Assembly (NCBI RefSeq): GCF_036373705.1
Contig: NC_089851.1
Coordinates: forward strand, 21,451,970 to 21,515,969
DNA length: 64,000 nt
Direction of reading: 5' to 3'
Source: Amia ocellicauda
Taxonomy: Eukaryota > Chordata > Actinopteri > Amiiformes > Amiidae
Shown here: positions 54,066 to 64,000 of the stretch, piece after piece
How the letters are laid out: each line of letters opens with the position of its first letter
Numbering within the stretch: position 1 is the first letter of the stretch
Program-made: the position numbers and the translations under genes
The notes under the pieces: generated by a model
The model's database searches: none
The model's input: only the letters and a program-made list of their open reading frames with translations
What the model was told of the DNA's origin: nothing

Positions 54066-55700
54066 AGGCACGCCTCCCACTCGCCCACGGGCTGGCGGCC
54101 CTGGAGAAGAAGGGTTAGACCACTGAAGGAGCGTTCGCAGAGACTGAATCATGACTGGTGCACTTGCATTGGACAGATGCAAAGGTTTACCATATTGTTC
54201 TTCTGGAACAAAGAAAGCTGTGTACTACACTAAGATTTTATTTTCTTCCCATGGTTTGTTTAAAGAAACCTGTCTATATACTGTAATCTTATTAGATATT
54301 GACCATAGTTTTGAAATTATATGAAAAGGTATTCCATTTACTATTTACTTAATGTAGTCACAAGCATTATTTAGTGTATCCGTGGAAATATACAGTATGT
54401 TACTGTATGGAACAGCAAATCTCGTCACTTTTTTTGTTTTTGTAGACATGCACTGTAATTACTGACTTTTTATCCCACACTGCCAACAAAAAAGTGCGGT
54501 TCTTCATGGCATTTCACCACTTCTGCTCAAAACACTGCAAAATGGTCTGGAGTTCGACAGACGGCATCTTTTATGGTATTGAAGGGGATGGCGATCAACC
54601 AATCAGTGTTTCCCAATTCATCTCGACACCAGATCTCCACATTCCCTTTGGGAGCAAAAAATGGATACTTACAACCACTTTTTGCAATAGAAATGTAAGT
54701 TGGATGTATGTGTAGAACTTGCAAAAGCATATTTTAGGTGGGCTATGTGCATTTTGTCATTAATTACTGAAGCCTACTAGTCGGCCAATGTGCCTTTTGG
54801 TTTGTGCTGCTCTGTTAATGAAAGGGGGAAACTGTGGATCAATAGGTCTTGGTTCAGTTTCTTCATGGAGAAGGAAGAAGTAGTGCTTTTGCATTATTAA
54901 GGAGATGCCAGACTTAATATTTCTGCTCTTCATGTAGTCTGGGGGTTGTACAATTGCAGGTCAATTTCCAAACTTGAAAGCACACATCTGTACCGCAGTG
55001 CCAACCACAAGCTGACTTTTATTTTTTTATTTTTTATTAAATCTCTTGCGTGCTTTCCTGCCTTTTTGTTTGTCTTGTTTCAACATGGAGAAACCCAAAC
55101 ATGTTAACGGATTTCTCGATGCTGCTTGTGTGAGGGTCAATGTTTATTGTAGGTCAGAATACATGTGAGCAGAAGTGAATCTCTAGCTTTTTCTTTTATT
55201 TTATTTTCTTGATAAAAGACTTTAATACACTACTGACTTTCTAAATCTTGTTCTGAGAAATGTCATTTGTCAGTGTCATTAAGTTTTTTTTAAATATAAA
55301 AGACAAGCTCATGTACAATGAAATGTGAATGTTCATGCATCTGTTCCTTAAACCACTGTTGTGAGAACCCAGAACATGTATAATTATGAAACTGGATCTT
55401 TAAAAGGGGCAGGGGAGGGGGGTCTTGTGCTATGTATTTGGATAACTTATTTTATTTTTTTGGGGGGGGGAAATGATTTTGAACGACATTCCAATAAGCA
55501 ATTATTTCCTTCATTGACACATATGAGCCTAAAATCTCTACCTCTCTTAATTTTATGCCATTTGTTGACGGTAAGATATATATATAAAGCTTTTTTGTGT
55601 AATTCTTTGTAGAACAGCTCTTTAAAGAAGCAATGTATATGTGGTTCTTTCAATGATGTTTAGTGTCTCTACCTAACTTAAATTAATAAAGCAATTTAGA
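54066..55700 (+). other. RDH10 3' UTR
   Basis: About 1.6 kb of AT-rich non-coding sequence between the stop codon and the first good polyadenylation signal. Its length is similar to the long 3' UTR of RDH10 in other vertebrates. Confidence 0.6.
55685..55690 (+). terminator. Polyadenylation signal AATAAA for RDH10
   Basis: Canonical AATAAA about 1.62 kb after the RDH10 stop codon, followed by a GT/T-rich stretch. Confidence 0.6.
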
Positions 55701-56291
55701 TTTAAAACTTGTCTTGTTCTGAAACAGTAATTCATTTTGTTTTAATGGTATTCCCTGAAATGAGGACTGTGGCACATGGAGGTTGCAAAGACCATCAGAG
55801 TTCAAGAACTTTAATACATTGGAGAAACACAACCTGTAAATACAAGGTCCTTTAATACTTTTCAACTTGAACAGGACTGTGGGTCAAAGTTGTAGGTGTG
55901 CAACCCAAATGTAGCATAGTTTAACAACTTATGATGGAGGGGGGGGTGGTTTTTAAAGTCTTCGTGACTGTATTAAAAAAAAAAAAAAAAAAAAAATCTA
56001 TAAAGGGGGAGCTACAATTCCACTAAGGTTCCGGTCTGTAGGATCCCAGCCCATCTCCCAAAGTGAAACCGGTTCATTAGGGGTTTTGTTTAAGGTGTGG
56101 GGGGGGCTTCACTGTCAAGTGTTTGTACCGCTGTGATCTTCTGCAATGTAATGTGCCTAATGCTCAACTGTAAGCCTACAAACTGTGGTGTTACAGCAAA
56201 GGATTAGGTAAGTTGTGAACAATTTAAACCAGTGGAAATTGGTACCAATTATGTGAATTTCTTCACATTTAAGTGGACCTTGTGACCTGTA
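55701..56291. other. Intergenic, nothing recognised
   Basis: Short stretch between the RDH10 3' end and DD36E copy 3, with an A run at about 55975-55996 and G runs. Confidence 0.5.
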
Positions 56292-57510
56292 CACTCACCT
56301 AAAGGATTATTAGGAACACCATACTAATACTGTGTTTGACCCCCTTTTGCCTTCAGAACTGCCTTAATTCTACGTGGCATTGATTCAACAAGGTGCTGAA
56401 AGCATTCTTTAGAAATGTTGGCCCACATTGATAGGATAGCATCTTGCAGTTGATGGAGATTTGTGGGATGCACATCCAGGGCACGAAGCTCCCGTTCCAC
56501 CACATCCCAAAGATGCTCTATTGGGTTGAGATCTGGTGACTGTGGGGGGCCAGTTTAGTACAGTGAACTCATTGTCATGTTCAAGAAACCAATTTGAAAT
56601 GATTCGACCTTTGTGACATGGTGCATTATCCTGCTGGAAGTAGCCATCAGAGGATGGGTACATGGTGGTCATAAAGGGATGGACATGGTCAGAAACAATG
56701 CTCAGGTAGGCCGTGGCATTTAAACGATGCCCAATTGGCACTAAGGGGCCTAAAGTGTGCCAAGAAAACATCCCCCACACCATTACACCACCACCACCAG
56801 CCTGCACAGTGGTAACAAGGCATGATGGATCCATGTTCTCATTCTGTTTACGCCAAATTCTGACTCTACCATCTGAATGTCTCAACAGAAATCGAGACTC
56901 ATCAGACCAGGCAACATTTTTCCAGTCTTCAACTGTCCAATTTTGGTGAGCTTGTGCAAATTGTAGCCTCTTTTTCCTATTTGTAGTGGAGATGAGTGGT
57001 ACCCGGTGGGGTCTTCTGCTGTTGTAGCCCATCCGCCTCAAGGTTGTACGTGTTGTGGCTTCACAAATGCTTTGCTGCATACCTCGGTTGTAACGAGTGG
57101 TTATTTCAGTCAAAGTTGCTCTTCTATCAGCTTGAATCAGTCGGCCCATTCTCCTCTGACCTCTAGCATCAACAAGGCATTTTCGCCCACAGGACTGCCG
57201 CATACTGGATGTTTTTCCCTTTTCACACCATTCTTTGTAAACCCTAGAAATGGTTGTGCGTGAAAATCCCAGTAACTGAGCAGATTGTGAAATACTCAGA
57301 CCGGCCCGTCTGGCACCAACAACCATGCCACGCTCAAAATTGCTTAAATCACCTTTCTTTCCCATTCAGACATTCAGTTTGGAGTTCAGGAGATTGTCTT
57401 GACCAGGACCACACCCCTAAATGCATTGTAGCCACTGCCATGTGATTGGTTGGTTAGATAATTGCATTAATGAGAAATTGAACAGGTGTTCCTAATAATC
57501 CTTTAGGTGA

Positions 57511-57513
<3 letters not shown>
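56292..57513 (-). mobile_element. Tc1/mariner DD36E transposon, copy 3 (1222 bp, frameshifted)
   Basis: Full-length element with both terminal inverted repeats (CACTCACCTAAAGGATTATT). A TA lies on the left flank (56290-56291). The right flank reads TGTATATA and runs into a long TA repeat, so the expected TA is offset by two bases. It is one base longer than copy 2, caused by an extra G in a G run near 56545-56550. Confidence 0.95.
56409..57365 (-). pseudogene. Tc1/mariner DD36E transposase, broken by a 1-bp insertion
   Basis: Identical in type to the intact 346-residue transposase up to NWPP (about residue 274). There an extra G changes the frame and gives a wrong 44-residue tail. The first two catalytic Asp residues are kept. 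The Glu of PIEHLW is lost from the frame, so the product should be catalytically dead. The correct C-terminus is still readable in the other frame. Confidence 0.93.

Positions 57514-57549
<36 letters not shown>
57514..57549. repeat. (TA)n microsatellite abutting DD36E copy 3
   Basis: About 17 TA units directly beside the transposon terminus. Confidence 0.93.
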
Positions 57550-57550
<1 letters not shown>

Positions 57551-60500
57551 GGTGCTTTGGAATGTGCTGTAGAAATGGCTGCAGATTCCAGTGAATGACT
57601 TCACAGTGATGTATTGTTTAGATGAGTGATTCATGAGAATTGCTTTTTTAGGAAGTTTTTGAAATTGGGAAGTTCTATTTATAGTTTTACTACAGTTGTT
57701 CTTTTGGATTATGGTTTGTACCTCAGTATTTTCAATAATACAGCCTTTCCTCTCTTTTTTGAGTTCTATTTATAGAATATATAGTGCACAAAACGTAATG
57801 AAAAGTTACAAACAATGTGGTTTTGTTTTAACCTGTGTTTTGTAAATACATTAATTAATTAAAATTCATATAAAAAAAAAAGAATCCATTCCAATAGTTA
57901 TGTACAGAATATTATTCTATAGTGTATATATACAGTTTAAGTACAGATAAACTTGTTAACAAACTTGTTGCTGGCAGACCTGTGTTTTTAAGACTAACAT
58001 TTGCATACCTTCCAATTTATAGAGGGGTGTGAGATTAGAGATGTGATTTCAGCTCCAATGTGTTATGTTGCTTATTCCTAGTTTGGTGTTTTCAAATACA
58101 CTACAAAAAAGTATATAGCTGTGTTCATTTTTGATTGTAGGGGGGGGGGGGGGGAAGAGCTGTAATTCACCAAAGCACTTCTGTTCTATGTATAAGCGTA
58201 ACCATTGCAATACAATGAATATAACCAAATGCTTTCACAATGCAGTCAAACGAGTCTCTCAAAATAATGAACCTAAAACAAACACCTCCCAGAAGACAGA
58301 TTTAATCTTTAGTCCCTGTAATTAGCGTGGACAGCTCGGAGCCTAACTGGACTGTTCCTCAAACTGTTTTTGTAGTGTGTTTTCCTTTAGGGAGTACATT
58401 GACAAATTGTTCATCCATTCACAAACTGCATTCCCCTCATTTCCATGCTGATCAATCATTCAATTAACGCCCATCAGCAAACATCACACCAGACCTGGGA
58501 CATTTAAGATCACAGCCTGAGAGCGAACAATCACCCCCAAACACAAGCCAGTCAATTGTGACTGTAGAAGCCCTTCACATTGTGCGATCCATATCCAAGA
58601 CCTTTACAAAAGTCCCATTACTGTTGCGTAGAGTTTTTAAACCATATCTATGATGACACCTTTATTTCGCACTAGATTATTTAACTGAATGTAGTTTTAA
58701 CTGCGAATTGTGCATTCCTTTAACACATCCTTTAGGACTTGAGACATTTGTAGGACAATTGTTTCATGACCATATTCATGACTAAGACAAGAATGCCTTT
58801 TCTGTGTAATCGCCAAAATAACCACGGACATCATTTGAATGATTTGGAAAAGTCATATTTTGTTAACAGCCTCACCTCGTGAGAATATGCTTTAGGCAAA
58901 ACGGCAAATTAAATAAAGCAAAACAAAATAAAAATATTGAAAGCACTGCCAACCCAAACTCAATAGGTTAGTGGGAGAATAAAAAGTTCAAGAAGTTCAA
59001 GAATCCCTCTTTGCCTCCTCTGGGGATCCGAGTCAAGAGCAGTCAAAAGCCCTGCTAGGGTTTCACAGTATTTAACTCTGACGTGCTGAAGAGGAACAAT
59101 AAGTGTGCATTAAACCAGTAAAACAGGATGTTTACAAATGAGAGGAGGCCATTCGACCCATCGTGCTGTGAGGTACATACGAGCATTACATTTCACCTGC
59201 TTTATTTATATAATGAGTTTGGACATTATTGAGATCTATCAATCTATCTATATCTATATATAGCCAAATTGGCATAAAATAGTGAAAATGGTCTCTCAAA
59301 TGATAGTTGGTCAAGGGTATTTGTAGCCACAGAACTCTACTCCACAGATTAACATTTCTAATAACCGAGTCAGGTTAGAGAGAGCATTGTACAACACTTG
59401 TACTCATTAACAATGAATTTCCTAATAGAAATCTTAATCTAGAATTAACTTAATTAACTAAATCTATGGGGGTGGGAAAGTGGACTTTCTTGGACCTAAT
59501 GACACAGTGAATGTATTATTATTTGTATCCATTACAAAAATCTATATTTATATATCATATATTTTCAAAACAAGATAAAAACATAATGGTAGAATACAAT
59601 TTGAATGAAGAATAATAACACAATAAGAGTAACTCCTGAGACATCCAGTGCTGTTGTGAAGCAGGATACTCTTCTGGGTTAATTACCAGAGGAACTCAGG
59701 CGGTTCTGTTACAGACAGATGACAATGGTGATAAGGGTGTGTGCAGGATCTGCAGCACTGTTTTCTTCCATTTGATAGCACTGCCACAGAGGAAAAGGTG
59801 TGCATATGGCAAGATACCGAGTTTCTGTTCAGAAGGAAGATATATGTTCTCCTGCGAAACTGACAGCTCATTACCACCAAATAATTTCAACATGGTCAGA
59901 GTGGTCTGGGCACGCTCTCTGGGATTTGTACTGTATATTTTTCTTCTCTGATCTTGGTTGTCCTGCCAGTAGAGATTATGAAGGGAAGATGTCAATGACC
60001 TTGAATTGAGGGAATTAGTGAAGACTTTAGATTACAGAAATACAAGCTTTCATTTCCCGTGACCACAGTGTCCTCACAAGGATGTTGAACCATGAATGTG
60101 TTTCTCTGAAGGTCCGCAGAAAAAAAAAAAAAATGTCTGTCTGACATTCACAGGACATTAGAAGGGCTTCCTAATGAAGCATTCTACCACACCGATCACT
60201 GGGGCATAGGAAGGGTCCAGAGATATATTCCCCAGCACGGTTTAAGGTTTGTTCCTAATTTACATCATTCGGAGTTAATCATTATATTCACTCACGTTCT
60301 TGCTTTATTATTCTATGCTTTCAGGTTAAAGGTCTCTTAACAGAAGCCAAGGGGTTACTTAAAGCAAACCAGGGCCTAACGTTGCTTTTTAAGAGTACTC
60401 AAATATATTCAGCCGGACGAGACAGTCAGCATAACAATCAAAAATAATTTTAGTTACACATTGGCAAGTGTGTGTGTATATGTGTGTGTGTGTGTGTCTT

Positions 60501-63500
60501 CTCTTAATAATCCTGAGAATCTGATTTCTTCAGGGTGGGTAGACAGGAGAAAAATTGGTGTTTCTGATTTGACAGCCTAAAACAGGCTTTCTATTGTGGT
60601 TTTAAACCAATAAGATTACATCTTGGAGACATCAATAATTTCGCCTCTAGTTACCGAAGGTTACCGAGGCATGACTAATCAGGGAATGAAGTGCTTTTGT
60701 GGGGATTAGTTTTAATACAAAAGGGAGAGTTGTCATGGAAGCTTTAATCTTTCATCAGTCAAAGTGACCACTGAAGCATCAGGCTGTAATATGTGGAATG
60801 AAGGCTTTTTTCCACTGTTACATAAAGAAAGAAGATAATTATGACTGCACTTTGCTTTAAATGAGCAGCACAGGTGAAAACCCATCATTTATTACCTGTA
60901 GGAACTGGGGAGAAAATGGTTTAATGAAGACTAAATCTCTGAAGAATATAAGCCTACATAAATCCAACCACAGAGCTATTTTACACATATCTGTTAGTAA
61001 ATAAGTCTTCCTGGCTTCCATTAGACATTGATTTTTGAAAATAATTGTATTGACCATGCCAGTCTCTTGGAAAGATGGGTAAAACACTTTAGGCTCATAA
61101 TATATGTAGCCAATGAGTGTTTAGAAAAGTCACAGTTTGTATACATACAGCAATTGACTACTCTGTCTTCCTTAGATAGAGGATGTCTAAAAGTGAACAC
61201 TATTCATGGTTTCTTCTTCTAGACTGCCAGTGAAATAACATGGAATCCAGCTACTGAAACTCAATTTGAGAGCAAATCAGTTTAACTGGACATTAGTCAG
61301 ATGTCACCCCAGGCCTTCAGAGTTAGAAACATCCTGCGTGTGTGAGTAAATAGTAACTGGATGTTGTGATAGTCCCTAAAGACTATTTGTTATTCATAAT
61401 GCCTGAGCATGCGGTGGGAGATATATACTCGGAGAATGAATGCCCAGAGGTGTATTTTACTCATCCACCTGCTGACGTTTTAAAGATAACAACCATTTAA
61501 GCAATATGTAATCTGCAGGCATGCCAGACCAATCTCAAATGTCAGAAAGGCACAGATGGATATGAGTAACACATCACTATCAAAAGGCACAAGGCAGTGA
61601 TGCATTGAAAAAACGAATGAGCACATGTGTCTTATCTCAAAGAAAGCAGTGGCGAGATGAGATTTCCTGGCACTTCTTTTTTAAAATGGCCATTTTATTA
61701 GGTAACTCTGACAAAGTTAACAGCAGTGAGAGAAGTAAACACCACCAGTCTGTGTATAACATTAAAAAAAAAACGTATACAGGTACACCGTATATAAATT
61801 CCTTGGCGCTCCACAGATGCAAAAGACATTCCTGGAATTCATCTAATCCTTTTTTTCATTGGGAAAGTGAACTTACAGTAAACTAAGCTTCTCTAAGAAA
61901 AAACTCTAACAAAATCACTTTGAGAGCTATTTAAGACGACTTCCCATAAATCATTCATAATTCCCCAGTTTGTACTCACATAATAACAGTATTGAGGGAT
62001 GAAACCAGTTCAGGAATGGGGATTTCTTTTTCTGTTCACACACAAAAAAAAACAACACAATAACCTTGCTCTCACTTCGCAAAAGATAACAAGGTATTAA
62101 ATCCAGTGAGTGGCTGAGTGAGGAATCCTGTTAATAATCTGCAGATAAACTAGAGTTTCCCCACAAAATAAATAAATAAATGGAAAATCCCCTGTTACAC
62201 ATTATACAGTGAGCCTCCCTTGAATAATACAGCGTCCTTGGTGCTAGCAGTTGCATCATTCATCCAGCCTAAATACGGGCACAATGCAGGATTACATTTC
62301 CTTTGTCTCCTGCTGGGATTTCAGTAAAGAGAGAGAGTGTGATGTACAAGTTTATGCAGACTGGAAATCCCGTACTTAGTAACACATCTAGGTACAAATA
62401 AAACAAACATGCAGTCTCTTAACTGCTCTATTATATTTTTGAAATGTTCTCAAACATGGTTGACCAAGAAACTAACAGAACAACAAAACAAGATGCTACA
62501 TCGAAACTGAAATTGCTTCAGGCTTTTGACAGTCTAGGTCAGCTAGGGAGATGTGGCTGATAAGTATAAGTCGACTAAACCCTTAACAAGACAAAATGAT
62601 TGAAGGCAGATTGAAAAACAAAATATTTCACTTCAGAATGAACTGATTAGGTTTAACAATAACAATATCGTCTTACAATGAATTATTTATTTTTGAGAGA
62701 CTTAAAGTACATTATTACTATACCTTCCCCCGCCCCAGGTTTAAAATGAACATGGGGTACATACCGATAATGCCCAGTACAATTCTGTTTACCCTGCAGT
62801 TCTTTGGGATGAACTCTTAAGTTGCTCATAAAACTGAAACATGTTTATAACTTTAGCAGCAAATAAAACAGCATGGACGAGATAGTTGACGGCCCATTTA
62901 CAATACATTATCAAGTCTTCAGAAGGTTAAATACAATGACTTGTAGGCAAAAGTAGGACAGATGAATGAATCGATTGTTGGTTTGTTAATTAGGTCAGGG
63001 ATCGATGTGCTTCTACTACTGATTGAAATAAAAAGACTTCTGAACCAGGTTGTGAAAGAACGTGATCATTAAAAGAAGGATTCTGACATGAGGTTGTCAC
63101 GGGTTGGTTGCAAAAGTAGATGGGTACTTCAGGAACACAGTGACCCTGATCACACTTCTATAGTTTTAAAGATTAGAAGTCCAGGCCAATTAACAGATCT
63201 AACCCTCAGAGAACACATGTGGAGGGGCCAAAAGAGAGAATAAAGGTAGAGTAATCAGACAAAGGACGAGGATGGACGGAAGTGTATGAATGAGGGTGTG
63301 CTAAGTGTATTCCTCACAAAGACACAGACATCTTGATAACTGCTGGAATCATTCAAACAGCTCCCCCACAGCCCACCTAAATTGACGAATAATTGTCACA
63401 TCAAGCTATAAATTCAGTGTTTCAACCCTATCCCATGCCATTATATTACTATACATTTGATATACTTAACAAATGTCTTAAACATTGGGAAAGAAAAAGT

Positions 63501-64000
63501 GAGGAGTAAAAAGACAACTAAATATAAAGCCACCACTGACAAGTGTCTGCATCCACACAGTTATCTTCTTCGTGCTGACACAAGACAGCCCTCCTTAGTG
63601 TTGACTCACCAAGTGGGCAAATTTACGTCCGTCATCATCTTAGTCTTTGCAAAGGGTCTATCTTTCCACAGCATTCTCACATTAAGGTCAGGAAGGGGTG
63701 TGTTCGATGTCAATTTCACTCTTCCTACCTGCTGTCCAAGTATTTGTGAAGGAATCTGGTGCAGTTTAGTATAACTTAAATGATGTGCCCGATTCGCACC
63801 CTCAAAGTGGCAACCCACACATATATACAGAAGAAGAAGGCTCAATATATGAGATCACATCCTAACAAGAAGACAGACAGTATTTAATGGGTCTTCATAG
63901 TGGTGTGTGTCATCTACAGTGTATAAATTGAACACTTACAAGAGACAAGCATGACCCCTGATCTGGAACCAGCAAATTCTTCATGTACATTGTCCTGTAC
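57550..64000. other. Intergenic stretch right of RDH10, no gene recognised
   Basis: Short open frames only; the longest (59696-59995, minus) matches nothing I know and overlaps several other frames. In other vertebrates STAU2 follows RDH10 on the opposite strand, but I saw no double-stranded RNA-binding domain exon here. Contains a run of 15 G at 58140-58154, a CR1 tail at 59108 and a short TG repeat near 60470. Confidence 0.5.
59108..59158 (-). mobile_element. CR1-like LINE 3' tail remnant
   Basis: TTTACAAATGAGAGGAGGCC, then ATTCGACCCATCGTGCTG, is the antisense of the CR1-type 3' terminus. Only about 50 bases remain. Confidence 0.65.

Noticed and set aside
59683..60009. Several overlapping open frames, possible STAU2 exon
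   Set aside because: No double-stranded RNA-binding motif or other recognisable feature, and frames overlap on both strands, which indicates chance.

Overview
This window is vertebrate nuclear DNA, most likely from a ray-finned fish. The RPL7 and RDH10 proteins are fish-like, and the AT-rich flanks carry fish-type Tc1/mariner, hAT, L2, CR1 and RTE repeats. The gene order SBSPON - C8orf89 - RPL7 - RDH10 is the same as on human chromosome 8q. I cannot name the species.

Layout. Positions 1-4300 hold the 5' three coding exons of SBSPON on the minus strand; its last exons lie off the left edge. Positions 4300-25750 are a long intergenic stretch with no gene I can support. It contains microsatellites, a palindromic MITE, a degenerate minisatellite, a 113-bp tandem duplication, a hAT element that holds a nested Tc1-type transposon, and a decayed RTE LINE tail. 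Positions 25752-30430 hold a seven-exon minus-strand gene that I call the C8orf89 orthologue. Its splice phases all agree and predict 297 residues. Positions 30583-36400 are a pile-up of mobile elements: a deleted Tc1 element, a CR1 tail, an intact DD36E Tc1/mariner element and a 5'-truncated L2 LINE. Between the last two sits a 114-bp copy of part of RPL7. Positions 38214-41245 hold RPL7 on the minus strand, complete in six coding exons, with a strong box C/D snoRNA candidate in intron 3. RDH10 starts about 1 kb away on the other strand and is complete in six coding exons (42305-54065), with a 3' UTR to about 55700. A third DD36E copy lies at 56292-57513. The remainder to 64000 shows no gene I can recognise.

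The four genes are not a pathway. RPL7 is a housekeeping 60S ribosomal protein. RDH10 makes retinaldehyde for retinoic acid synthesis. SBSPON is a secreted matrix-type protein. C8orf89 has no known function. The most interesting items are the snoRNA candidate, the fully reconstructed uncharacterised gene, the intact and possibly active DD36E transposon with two broken siblings, and the displaced RPL7 exon-intron fragment. All exon models come from reading splice sites and phases by eye; no alignment or expression data were available.
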